DNA of 64,000 nt from Vibrio porteresiae DSM 19223 (GTDB lineage Bacteria; Pseudomonadota; Gammaproteobacteria; Enterobacterales; Vibrionaceae). Below, one piece after another: positions 9,522 through 17,618 of this stretch. Every line of letters begins with the position of its first letter. Within the stretch, counting starts at the first letter, position 1. The notes beneath the pieces are model-generated. The model was not told where the DNA came from. It searched no databases and saw only the letters and a list, made by a program, of their open reading frames with translations. The stretch covers positions 744,001 through 808,000 of the forward strand of contig NZ_AP024896.1 of the NCBI RefSeq assembly GCF_024347055.1, in the 5' to 3' direction. Both the position numbers and the translations under genes were made by a program.

Positions 9522-9547
9522 ATGCAAGATACTGTCATTCAATTTAG
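9473..9547 (+). CDS. possible upstream open reading frame overlapping the deaD start
   Basis: A 24-codon frame (MVKLMGPWFFLLLWESHARY, then CHSI) that starts 49 bases before the deaD ATG and ends inside deaD in another frame. It crosses the T-run and the hairpin that covers the deaD start. Its own ribosome binding site is poor. It could couple or repress deaD translation, or be chance. Confidence 0.2.
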   Translation: MVKLMGPWFFLLLWESHARYCHSI

Positions 9548-11450
9548 TGACTTAGCACTTAACAGTGCAATTCTATCAGCCCTAACAGAAATGGGCTTTG
9601 TGCAACCAACACCAATTCAAGCAGCGTCAATCCCTGTTCTGTTAGAAGGACGTGATGCGCTTGGTAAAGCGCAAACCGGTACAGGTAAAACAGCAGCATT
9701 CTCTCTTCCACTGCTGAACAAGTTAGATTTAGCCCAACGTAAACCTCAAGCAATCGTGATGGCTCCAACTCGTGAGTTGGCGATCCAAGTTGCTGCTGAG
9801 ATTAAGAACCTTGGTCAAAAGATCTCTGGTCTTAAAGTTCTTGAAATTTACGGTGGTGCATCGATCGTAGATCAAATGCGCGCCCTGAAAAACGGTGCCC
9901 ACATTGTTGTTGGTACTCCAGGTCGTGTAAAAGACTTGATTACTCGTGAGCGTCTCCATCTTGACGAATGTCATACCTTCGTATTGGACGAAGCTGACGA
10001 AATGTTAAAAATGGGCTTCGTTGACGATGTTACTTGGATCATGGAGCAGGCTCCTTCAACAGCACAACGCGTGTTGTTCTCTGCAACTATGCCTCCAATG
10101 GTTAAAGACATCGTTGATCGCTTCCTTCGTGAACCTGCACGTATTGACGTTGCTGGCTCTAACCAGACTGTTGCTAAAGTTGAGCAGCAATTCTGGGTAG
10201 TAAAAGGTGTTGAAAAAGACGAAGCAATGTCTCGTCTTCTAGAAACTGAAGAAACTGATGCGTCAATCGTGTTCGTTCGTACTCGTCAAGATACTGAACG
10301 CCTAGCAGATTGGCTAAGTGCTCGTGGCTTTAAAGCTGCTGCGCTACACGGTGATATTCCTCAGTCTCTACGTGAACGTACTGTTGATCACATCAAACAA
10401 GGTGTTATCGACATTCTAGTAGCAACTGACGTAGTAGCTCGTGGTCTTGATGTGCCACGTATTACACACGTATTTAACTACGATATCCCATTTGACGTTG
10501 AATCTTACATCCACCGTATCGGCCGTACTGGTCGTGCAGGACGTAAAGGTAAAGCGATCCTATTGGTTCGTACTAACCAAATCCGCATGCTACGCACTAT
10601 CGAGCGTGTAACTCACTCTTCTATGGAAGAGATCCAGTTGCCACACCGCGACAAAGTAGCTGAGTCTCGTTTGACTCAACTTGCTGCTGATTTGGAAGCA
10701 GAAAAAGAACACAAAGCATTAGACAAATTTGCTGAACTTGTAGAGAAAATTCAAGGTTCTCTAGAGATCGATGCAACGACTCTTGCTGCGATTCTTTTGA
10801 AACGTCAACAGGGTAAACGTCCATTGTTCTACGTTGGTGAAGACCCAATGTTAGAAGCAATCGAGCGTGACAAGTCTCGTCGTCGTGAACGCCGTGATGA
10901 CCGTCGTGAAGGCGGCCGTGAAGGTGGTCGTGATTTCGGTGCGAACAATGCAGATTGGGAAACTTACCAACTACAAGTTGGTCGTGAACAAGGCGTACAA
11001 GTTAAAGACATCGTTGGTGCACTTGCAAACGAATTAGGCCTAACTAAAGGTTCTATCGGTGCCATCAAACTGGCTCAAGGTCATACATTTGTTCAGTTGC
11101 CTAAGACTATGTCTACCGACGTAACTAGCAAACTACGCAAACTACGTATTCGCCAGAAAGAAGTAGATGCAGTGGTATGTGATTTCACGGATTTCCGTGA
11201 ACCACGTGGTCGTCGTGACGGTGGTCGTGATGGCGGTCGTCGTGAAGGCGGACGTGATGGTGGTCGCCGTGAAGGTGGTCGTCGTTTTAGCAGCGAAGGT
11301 AACTTCCGCGGCAACGGTGAAGGCAATAGCAACGGTCGCGGAAACTTCCGTGGTGGTGAACGTCGTTTCGAACGTAACCGTAGTGGCGATGATCGCGGTA
11401 GCTTCCGCGGTGAACGTGGCCACGGTCGTCGTCAAACCCAAGACGCATAA
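9522..11450 (+). CDS. deaD: cold-shock DEAD-box RNA helicase DeaD/CsdA
   Basis: A 642-residue ATP-dependent RNA helicase used in ribosome assembly and mRNA turnover at low temperature. Motifs in order: Q motif (GFVQPTPIQ, 25-34), AQTGTGKT (motif I), PTRELA (Ia), TPGR (Ib), DEAD (about 156-159), SAT (III), then the helicase C domain with VATDVVARGLDV and HRIGRTGRAGR (VI). Residues 480-560 form the DbpA-like RNA-binding domain (YQLQVGREQGVQVKDIVGAL). The C-terminal ~75 residues are an Arg/Gly-rich tail with repeated GGRR/GGRD units, which binds RNA without sequence specificity. Codon use is very biased, as in highly expressed genes. It is monocistronic, with a strong terminator after it. Confidence 0.96.
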   Translation: MQDTVIQFSDLALNSAILSALTEMGFVQPTPIQAASIPVLLEGRDALGKAQTGTGKTAAFSLPLLNKLDLAQRKPQAIVMAPTRELAIQVAAEIKNLGQKISGLKVLEIYGGASIVDQMRALKNGAHIVVGTPGRVKDLITRERLHLDECHTFVLDEADEMLKMGFVDDVTWIMEQAPSTAQRVLFSATMPPMVKDIVDRFLREPARIDVAGSNQTVAKVEQQFWVVKGVEKDEAMSRLLETEETDASIVFVRTRQDTERLADWLSARGFKAAALHGDIPQSLRERTVDHIKQGVIDILVATDVVARGLDVPRITHVFNYDIPFDVESYIHRIGRTGRAGRKGKAILLVRTNQIRMLRTIERVTHSSMEEIQLPHRDKVAESRLTQLAADLEAEKEHKALDKFAELVEKIQGSLEIDATTLAAILLKRQQGKRPLFYVGEDPMLEAIERDKSRRRERRDDRREGGREGGRDFGANNADWETYQLQVGREQGVQVKDIVGALANELGLTKGSIGAIKLAQGHTFVQLPKTMSTDVTSKLRKLRIRQKEVDAVVCDFTDFREPRGRRDGGRDGGRREGGRDGGRREGGRRFSSEGNFRGNGEGNSNGRGNFRGGERRFERNRSGDDRGSFRGERGHGRRQTQDA

Positions 11451-11465
11451 TAAATAGTTGAAAGT

Positions 11466-11494
11466 AAAAGGCCCATGATTTCATGGGCCTTTTT
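11466..11494 (+). terminator. intrinsic terminator of deaD
   Basis: Arms AAAAGGCCCATGA and TCATGGGCCTTTT with a two-base apex and a T-run. The 320 bases that follow, up to the next gene, hold no other feature that I can recognise. Confidence 0.9.
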
Positions 11495-11814
11495 GTATCT
11501 AAAATTCGGGTATATTTAATAACTTTTGATAATAATCGTTTTCTATTCGGATATTTGCGGGTAAATTGTAGCCTTACTGTTTAGGCTTTTGCTCCGATGC
11601 TGTTTTAAGACAAGTGATTAGGCTTGTTGACTCTTTTAGCAACCGGTTGCCTATAGAATGAACTAACAGCTTGATTTATTTCAGTCTGTCATGGATTTAC
11701 GCGACTACAACCTCTATTATGTGTGACATTGCGTGAGTAAGTCGCTCATGGATTCATGTGCTGAATAGAAATCTATACTCATCGGAAAGATAGATAAAAG
11801 AGGAATCGTAGAAC

Positions 11815-12789
11815 GTGAAGTTACAGCAGTTAAAGTATCTTAAAGCAGTCAAAGATAACAACCTCAATATATCTTCGGCCTCTGAATCTTTGTATACCAC
11901 CCAACCAGGCGTTAGTAAGCAAATTCTGCTTTTCGAACAAGAGCTTGGCGTACGTATCTTTGAACGTCATGGTAAACATCTTCAGCGTATCACCGACATC
12001 GGCGAAAAGATTTTTGAAGAAGTAGAAAAGATGCTGCTTCTGGAAGAGAAGATCAAAGCGATTGCTGCAGAGTACGTGGATCCAGGGAAGGGAACTTTCA
12101 ATATTTATACCACGCACACCATTGCATGTTATTTGCTACCAAAGAGCGTGGCGGCGTTTACTAAACGTTACCCTAGTGTCAATTTCAACTTATATCCAAC
12201 TGTCCCTTCAGACACTCGCGGTGGTATCAGTAAAGGTCATACCGATTTTTCAATCGTGGCACAAATCGTAGCGCCAGATACGGATTTGATCGTATTGCCT
12301 GCGTACTTATGGCGTATGGGCGCTGTGGTTCATAAAGATCACCCATTAGCGAAAATCGATAAACCGACCTTACATCAGATTGCTGAATATCCTTTGCTCA
12401 GTTATGAACCTGGAGCCACGGGTCGTGAATGTATTGATGATGCGATGCGTGATGTGGGTTGTACACCTAAGTACTTTATGAGTGCTATGGATGCAGACGT
12501 GATTAAACGTTATGTGAACCTGAATTTTGGCGTCGGTATTTTGTCTAATTTGGCAGCGACCGATATCGCTAACACCAATATGAAATACATCAATCTTGAC
12601 CATGTACTAGAGCCATGTAAAGCGTGGATCTGCTTTAGTAAAGACGTTATCTTGCATAACTATATGTATGATTTCTTGGGTTCTTTTGCGCCACACTTAA
12701 CTAAGTCACTGATGGAAGAAGTACTGGCTAACAGTAATCCGACTAAGATTGAAAACCTATTTAAAAACATCCAGTTGCCTGTTTATTAA
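11815..12789 (+). CDS. cysB: CysB-type LysR transcriptional regulator
   Basis: A 324-residue LysR regulator. The N-terminal winged HTH (1-60: MKLQQLKYLKAVKDNNLNIS, then SASESLYTTQPGVSKQI) is very close to E. coli CysB, including the YTTQPGVSKQ recognition region. The C-terminal domain (about 90-300) has the CysB-family sulfate/O-acetylserine-binding pattern (FNIYTTHTIACYLLPKSV). CysB activates sulfur-assimilation genes when inducer is present. The start is GTG at 11815 with AGAGGA about ten bases upstream. It is monocistronic and has a terminator. No cys genes are adjacent, so it could be a second CysB/Cbl-type paralogue; overall length and sequence favour CysB. Confidence 0.9.
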   Translation: MKLQQLKYLKAVKDNNLNISSASESLYTTQPGVSKQILLFEQELGVRIFERHGKHLQRITDIGEKIFEEVEKMLLLEEKIKAIAAEYVDPGKGTFNIYTTHTIACYLLPKSVAAFTKRYPSVNFNLYPTVPSDTRGGISKGHTDFSIVAQIVAPDTDLIVLPAYLWRMGAVVHKDHPLAKIDKPTLHQIAEYPLLSYEPGATGRECIDDAMRDVGCTPKYFMSAMDADVIKRYVNLNFGVGILSNLAATDIANTNMKYINLDHVLEPCKAWICFSKDVILHNYMYDFLGSFAPHLTKSLMEEVLANSNPTKIENLFKNIQLPVY

Positions 12790-12812
12790 TTCTTCAGGGC
12801 GATATAAAAATG

Positions 12813-12838
12813 AAGCGGGCCTAACAGCCCGCTTTTTT
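12813..12838 (+). terminator. intrinsic terminator of cysB
   Basis: GAAGCGGGC then GCCCGC with a six-base loop, followed by six T. Confidence 0.88.
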
Positions 12839-12863
12839 ATGCTTTGGTTTTTATACTGGGTTT

Positions 12864-13229
12864 TTATTTGCACTTTTGCTCTTGTTGATGAGCAAGGTAG
12901 CGATGGAGAAATCGGGTATCAATGCCTTTGATTTGCATCTTTAATTCCAGCTTACGAATAGCAGCCAACGCCTTTTTTGTCTCCTGAGATTCAGGATCGC
13001 TTTGCGCGACCAAATCACACAGTTCTAAAGCTTCTTTGCGTGCCACCAACTCTGGAGGTAGGTAACCCGCGTTTTTCAAAATTCGATATCCCATGCGTAG
13101 ATGTTCAGGGACTCCACGATCATCATCCAACTCTAAAGGCTCTCCTTGCTTAGGAAGATCGTCAAATACGCCTTCTTCCATCGCTTTAGCAATGCGTTGT
13201 TCGACGATTTGGTCAATAAGAAAAGTCAT
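12864..13229 (-). CDS. DUF1992 protein (YhdN-like)
   Basis: A 121-residue soluble helical protein. Its first 75 residues (FLIDQIVEQRIAKAMEEGVF, then DDLPKQGEPLELDDD, then PEHLRMGYRILKNAGYLPPE) are the DUF1992 signature, shared with E. coli YhdN and with the DNAJC28 family. The remainder is a charged helix with a basic C-terminus (HRYLAHQQEQKCK). No biochemical role is established. It is 66 bases downstream of udp on the same strand and may be cotranscribed with it. Confidence 0.85.
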   Translation of the reverse strand: MTFLIDQIVEQRIAKAMEEGVFDDLPKQGEPLELDDDRGVPEHLRMGYRILKNAGYLPPELVARKEALELCDLVAQSDPESQETKKALAAIRKLELKMQIKGIDTRFLHRYLAHQQEQKCK

Positions 13230-13295
13230 GAATTATCGCGTCTCTTAAAAACTGGGGTCGTGTGGATGAATCAAGTAAAAGCGCTGCAGCTCTAA

Positions 13296-14030
13296 TCATG
13301 CATCAATGCTGGTCAATGCTTCGAGAGCGGCTTTGGCAGCAATGCGCTCGCCATCCATCATCACTTTATCAGCATCAACATACATACCGATACCTTCTTT
13401 AACATCCTGCTGATATAAAACGACATTATTTAAGATTGACGCCGCTTTTATCCCGCGCAACCGACCCACGGTGAGCAGTGCAGAGGTTTCCATATCCGAG
13501 GCGATAGCCCCTTTTTTACTCCATTTTTGACATATTTGCGCTTCGTCATCACGATAAAAACTGTCGTGAGAGCGCACGATACCAAAGTGATAAGCACGCT
13601 CTTGTTTGCTCAAATAGTTTTCTAAACGACGTAACAAACTGAAGTCCGCACAGGCGGGATAACTTGATTCTACATAGGATAATGAACCGCCATCGTCACG
13701 AATAGCACCTTCTGCGACAATTAATTCACCCAATCCAATCCCTTTTTGCAAGGCGCCAGCAGAGCCAACACGGATAATCGATTTTGCTCCACAGTGGACG
13801 AGCTCTTCTAACGCAATCAACATCGAAGGGGCACCAATTCCAGTACTGCATACTGTGATTGGGTAACCACGATATTTGCCCTGAAACAGCCGAAACTCGC
13901 GGTTTTCCGCCACCGGTTTAGCTTCTTGCAGTAGGGACGCAATGCGATTGACGCGATCGGGTTCGCCGCACACAATCACTCGCTCTGACACTTGCGATTC
14001 ATCTACGGTCAGATGCGGTTGAATACTCAT
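13296..14030 (-). CDS. udp: uridine phosphorylase-family nucleoside phosphorylase
   Basis: A 244-residue NP-I family phosphorylase that splits nucleosides with phosphate to a base plus ribose-1-phosphate. Diagnostic parts: VIVCGEPDRVNRI (phosphate loop), STGIGAPSMLIALEEL, IRVGSAGALQ, and SDMETSALLTVGRLRG (the ME-S nucleoside site). Length and motifs fit uridine phosphorylase better than hexameric DeoD. Its start codon overlaps the pnuC stop by four bases (ATGA type), so the two are translationally coupled. That suggests a role linked to nicotinamide riboside or related nucleosides brought in by PnuC; this link is inference. Confidence 0.85.
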   Translation of the reverse strand: MSIQPHLTVDESQVSERVIVCGEPDRVNRIASLLQEAKPVAENREFRLFQGKYRGYPITVCSTGIGAPSMLIALEELVHCGAKSIIRVGSAGALQKGIGLGELIVAEGAIRDDGGSLSYVESSYPACADFSLLRRLENYLSKQERAYHFGIVRSHDSFYRDDEAQICQKWSKKGAIASDMETSALLTVGRLRGIKAASILNNVVLYQQDVKEGIGMYVDADKVMMDGERIAAKAALEALTSIDA

Positions 14031-14758
14031 ACATGTAACTCCTTGCCTGTCGGCGCTTTACGTTGTTTAGCGGTGGCTACCCATTCACGAGTTCCGTGAA
14101 TCGCGATAAACAGTAAAATCAGATACTCTACGGATAGAGCATAGACCCCTTGTGCTGTGTACACCCCAATGCTGAGTAGATTAATGGCCACCCATAAAAT
14201 CCAGTTCTCGACGTATTTTCTCGTCATGAGAATTTGCGCGACGATAGATAAGATGGTAATGGCAGCATCCCAGAATGGATAAGAATCGGGTTCAAGTTCT
14301 GGTGCTGGCAACACCACGCCAAAGACCGATAAGAGTTCTAAGCTTAAGTGGGTAAGCGCGACAAAAATAGGGTCGATATAGAGCGTCATCAATGCCACGG
14401 CAACAATCGAAATGACTAAAGTCACGGTCTGTTTCTTGGGGGACATCCAACGAACTTCGAGCGTTTCACCGTGTTCGTTTGGTCTGGTCCATGCGTACCA
14501 GCCATAGACGTTGGCGACAAAGAAGAACACTTGTAATAGCAACAGTCCATAGAGCTGAATTTGATAAAAGAGAATGGCAAAGAGGGAAACATTCAGCAAA
14601 CCAAATAGATAGTTGATGGTTTTTTCTTGGCTGGCATACCAAATACAGAGCAGTCCGAACAGTGTGCCAATGGCTTCAATCCAAGACATGTCATAGCCAG
14701 AACCTAGCGGTATGGTGACGAGAGTATTGTTAATATCGAAAAACGCAGTAAACGTCAT
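14027..14758 (-). CDS. pnuC: PnuC-family nicotinamide riboside transporter
   Basis: A 243-residue integral membrane protein with about seven hydrophobic helices. It shows the PnuC pattern: GLLCIWYASQEKTINYLFGL, FVANVYGWYAWTRP (the W-x-x-W/Y substrate region), and later YPFWDAAITILSIVAQILMT and ENWILWVAINLLSIG. PnuC moves nicotinamide riboside by facilitated diffusion, and intracellular phosphorylation usually traps it. Here the next gene is a phosphorylase rather than a kinase. The ribosome binding site AAGGA lies inside the right arm of an inverted repeat (see 14759-14815). The start is ATG, with normal spacing. Confidence 0.92.
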   Translation of the reverse strand: MTFTAFFDINNTLVTIPLGSGYDMSWIEAIGTLFGLLCIWYASQEKTINYLFGLLNVSLFAILFYQIQLYGLLLLQVFFFVANVYGWYAWTRPNEHGETLEVRWMSPKKQTVTLVISIVAVALMTLYIDPIFVALTHLSLELLSVFGVVLPAPELEPDSYPFWDAAITILSIVAQILMTRKYVENWILWVAINLLSIGVYTAQGVYALSVEYLILLFIAIHGTREWVATAKQRKAPTGKELHV

Positions 14759-14815
14759 GATGAATCCTTACAAAGTGGCGTTAACGGTTATTATGCTACC
14801 GCGTAAGGATTCATC
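14759..14815 (-). promoter_or_regulatory. pnuC control region with 13-bp inverted repeat
   Basis: GATGAATCCTTAC (14759-14771) and GTAAGGATTCATC (14803-14815) are perfect inverted copies separated by 31 bases. The copy next to pnuC contains its Shine-Dalgarno AAGGA. Read on the minus strand, a possible promoter (TTGCGA, 18 bases, CATAAT) lies so that the arms flank the -10. If transcribed from the upstream esterase gene, the arms would form a hairpin hiding the ribosome binding site. If not, they look like paired operators. Confidence 0.6.
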
Positions 14816-14829
14816 GCAACCGTTTCAAC

Positions 14830-16482
14830 CTATTGATATTGCGAATGACTGACTAAATGAGTAAGTCCATGAGCAAATGCGGCGCGCCAACTGAAGAAGT
14901 CGTGACCACCAGGGAGCGTTTTAAACGCTACGTTGTAACCTTTCTCTTGTAGCAAAGTATAAAGCCGTTGATTGGCGTGTAGGATGCTGCGAGGAGGCGG
15001 GTTGGTTTCAAACACACCGGCATCAAGATAGATCTTAATCTTGGGGTTGGGCTGTTGGGCAATCTTTTGGCTCAACCAATCTAGGGACTGGTGATTGGGA
15101 CCCCACCAGAAAGAACCTGATTGACTCAATACTTTACCAAACAGATCGGGATGATCATGAGCGATAGATAAAGCCGCTAATCCTCCAAAACTGGAACCAG
15201 CCAGAATGCGATCTTGTGCCGCTGGGCAAATTTGCTGTTCGCACAACCAAGGGACTAGCTCTTTTGCGACGAACTGAGTAAAGGCTTGGTTAGGTGGCAA
15301 CTCTTTCATGCGTTGATTCATTGATCCGTGATGAATGAATACGGCGCGCATGGGCGGAATCTTTCCCTGCGCAATCAGGTTATCCAAAATGGTCGGAACC
15401 GGAATTTTGTCTTGGTAATCAGAGCCATCAAAGAGAAATAGGACAGGGGAGTTCTCATTGAGTGAGGCATCTTGAGCTGGATGATAAAGATCAATGACAC
15501 GCGTTTGTTCCAGAGACGGACTCTCCAATTGGTGGCGTTTAACGTGACCAACGCTGACCTCGGTTTGCGGCAAAGTCTCATCGGCCAAATCGGCTTGGTT
15601 GAGTACTACGGTTGAAGCATCGCCCCATGGGTCGACTTGTTCATGGTAGGTCGAAGTGCGGTTGAGCGGATCGGTTTGAGTTGTGGCGATGATCGATCGG
15701 TGCTGTTCAATGCCTTGTTGACTGCTTAGTTGCGGTACGTTTGGGGCTAGCCGATAGGAGAGGCGAGTCGTATTACTGACCACGTAAGATTTATACCAAA
15801 TATCCGTACCTTTTAAATGCGTTAGATAGGCATGACCTTCATAAGGCGCACCAAGTAGCCCCACATTGTTTTCATCCGCTCCGCGCCAAAGGAAAGTCAG
15901 TAACGAACGATTCTCTTTTAGTGGCTCAATAAGCGGTGTTCCCTTTTGGGTGACTGTTTGCCAAAAGCGTGTAATGGCTTGTTTATCTCCACTGCTGATG
16001 GCAGTAATGGTATCGAGCAAGATTGGGCTTTGGATATCATGCTTGGGGGAAACCCGCTGATCATCTTTAAGGGCGATCTCTTGGAGCGTAATGGAGACAT
16101 TGGCTTTCGGCTGACCCAACATGGTGGTGACCACAAACTTAGCGCTGCCATTTTCTTGAGGATACCAATAGATATCCGCAGCGTCTTGTCCCGGTTGCAG
16201 CAAAGGTTTGGCCGTCTCTTTACCTAAACTGATATTGGCACTCTGTAACGGTACATCACTTTGCAGTTGGCCACGGTAGTAATGACCTGCTTGGCCTTCG
16301 AAGTGATAGATCTGCTGCATTTTACCCTCATGAATCCGTGTTGCTTTAAGCATAGGCTGCTCCTTCTCCACTTGAATGACTTCAGAGTGAAAAGCATTAA
16401 GGGCTGAGGTTGGATTAGCGTAGGTCACGGCTGTTGAGAGACAACTCATTGCGGTTATGAATAATAATCGGGCTTGGTGCAT
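14830..16482 (-). CDS. exported enterochelin esterase-like protein (Fes/IroE family)
   Basis: A 550-residue protein with a signal peptide (MHQARLLFITAMSCLSTAV, then TYA, cleavage before NPTSA), so periplasmic. Residues ~40-290 resemble the N-terminal domain of Fes, including LLTFLWRGADENNVGLLG and later RLSYRLAPN. Residues ~310-550 are the esterase-D-like alpha/beta hydrolase: LFDGSDYQDKIPVPTILDNL, the nucleophile elbow AGSSFGGLAALS, LSQSGSFWWGPN, and the catalytic His in LPGGHDFFSWR. It should hydrolyse the ester backbone of a tri-(DHB-serine) siderophore. Unlike E. coli Fes it carries an export signal, so release or trimming would happen in the periplasm. It is transcribed toward pnuC and lies beside entA. 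Confidence 0.88.
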   Translation of the reverse strand: MHQARLLFITAMSCLSTAVTYANPTSALNAFHSEVIQVEKEQPMLKATRIHEGKMQQIYHFEGQAGHYYRGQLQSDVPLQSANISLGKETAKPLLQPGQDAADIYWYPQENGSAKFVVTTMLGQPKANVSITLQEIALKDDQRVSPKHDIQSPILLDTITAISSGDKQAITRFWQTVTQKGTPLIEPLKENRSLLTFLWRGADENNVGLLGAPYEGHAYLTHLKGTDIWYKSYVVSNTTRLSYRLAPNVPQLSSQQGIEQHRSIIATTQTDPLNRTSTYHEQVDPWGDASTVVLNQADLADETLPQTEVSVGHVKRHQLESPSLEQTRVIDLYHPAQDASLNENSPVLFLFDGSDYQDKIPVPTILDNLIAQGKIPPMRAVFIHHGSMNQRMKELPPNQAFTQFVAKELVPWLCEQQICPAAQDRILAGSSFGGLAALSIAHDHPDLFGKVLSQSGSFWWGPNHQSLDWLSQKIAQQPNPKIKIYLDAGVFETNPPPRSILHANQRLYTLLQEKGYNVAFKTLPGGHDFFSWRAAFAHGLTHLVSHSQYQ

Positions 16483-16612
16483 GATGAATCACTAATTGAG
16501 TTAGTAATCACAAGCGAGTGTGATTATAGAATGGTACACCGTAACGCAAGTCTGGTTTTACGCTCCTTTACGTTAGGCATGGTTAAGAGGAAAAGTGCAA
16601 CATAGGTTAAAG

Positions 16613-16649
16613 AACGCCAAAGGTAAGTTCCCTCTTTTCCTTTGGCGTT
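16613..16649 (-). terminator. hairpin between entA and the esterase gene
   Basis: Arms AACGCCAAAGG (16613-16623) and CCTTTGGCGTT (16639-16649) enclose a 15-base loop. On the minus strand it follows entA. The U-tract is short (TTCTTT), so it may be a weak terminator that lets some transcription into the esterase gene. Confidence 0.6.
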
Positions 16650-16657
16650 ACAGTGGA

Positions 16658-17443
16658 TTAGTTATCTAATGTCGCACCGCCATCGACTCTTAGATCATGC
16701 AACGTGATGTGGTTGGCCGCATCGGACATTAAAAAGAGGATGGTGTTAGCTATATCTTGTGGCTCAGCAATTTTATTAAGCGGAATGCCCAATCTAAACG
16801 TGCTCGCGTCACCTGCGATCACCTGCTGCTCGCCATAGTTCTCGTTCCACAGTTGCAATTGCATATCGGTTCGAGTGGAACCTGGACTGACAATATTGCA
16901 GCGAATGCCTATGGCGGCAAGCTCCATTCCCATGCATTTCACCATCATATGTAAAGCGGCTTTAGAGGCAGCATACGCTCCCATATTGGCACGCGGCGTA
17001 TTGGCTGCATTGGAACCGACGATCACCATATTGCCCGTGCCGCGATGTTTCATCTCTTGTCCAACCGCTTGCATTAATGCCACCTGACCAAACACATTGA
17101 CATCAAAGGTGTGTGCGAGCTGTTCCATCGGCATGGTGAGAATAGGGTGCAGATGCAAAATGCCAGCACAGCTCACCAAATGATCAATCGGGCCGTATTG
17201 CGATATCAGTGCAGCGATGCTTGGGTGAATTTGGTCGAGGTCAGTTAAGTCAAGGCAACTGAGCGACAACTGCTGTGGGTAAGCCTGTTTTAGTTGAGCG
17301 CAATGAGTTTCCAGCGCATCCATCTGGTAGTCAGTCGCAATAACCTTATAACCAGATTCCAGCAGTCGCGTTAAGGTGGCAAAGCCAATTCCTCGAGAAG
17401 CGCCAGTAAGCAGTACGGTGTTCTGGCGATGTTGAGCGTTCAT
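16658..17443 (-). CDS. entA: 2,3-dihydro-2,3-dihydroxybenzoate dehydrogenase
   Basis: A 261-residue short-chain dehydrogenase/reductase that oxidises 2,3-dihydro-DHB to 2,3-dihydroxybenzoate with NAD+, the last step to the catechol unit. It has the cofactor loop TGASRGIGFATL, CAGILHL, the active-site VVGSNAAN and YAASKAALHMMVKCMGMELA (Y-x3-K), and the SPGSTRTDM segment typical of EntA/VibA. The assignment rests on SDR motifs plus position next to entC. It is divergent from entC across a Fur box, so both should be iron-repressed. AAGGG precedes the ATG. Confidence 0.92.
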   Translation of the reverse strand: MNAQHRQNTVLLTGASRGIGFATLTRLLESGYKVIATDYQMDALETHCAQLKQAYPQQLSLSCLDLTDLDQIHPSIAALISQYGPIDHLVSCAGILHLHPILTMPMEQLAHTFDVNVFGQVALMQAVGQEMKHRGTGNMVIVGSNAANTPRANMGAYAASKAALHMMVKCMGMELAAIGIRCNIVSPGSTRTDMQLQLWNENYGEQQVIAGDASTFRLGIPLNKIAEPQDIANTILFLMSDAANHITLHDLRVDGGATLDN

Positions 17444-17522
17444 AATGTGCCCTTGGTTGTTGTTAAAATCATAAATATTTGTGATCTGTGTCCATGGATA
17501 TCACCGATTACTAAAATACTAA

Positions 17523-17537
17523 TGATAATTGTTAGCA
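17523..17537. promoter_or_regulatory. Fur box between entA and entC
   Basis: TGATAATTGTTAGCA matches 12 of 14 positions of the Fur 7-1-7 model (TGATAAT-N-ATTATCA). It sits in the 175-base divergent region, 80-100 bases from each start codon, so one site could repress both operons in iron-rich cells. Confidence 0.8.
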
Positions 17538-17618
17538 TTTGCACTCATATTCGGTTAGGCTCTTCCTCATTCGAGACATCTCTCCCAAAACAGGTTAATA
17601 GTTAAGAAGGAATCTGTG

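Noticed and set aside
11093..11441. Antisense open frames across the deaD RGG region
   Set aside because: They arise from the repeated GGT/CGT codons and have low-complexity Ser/Pro/Arg or Thr/Ala translations.
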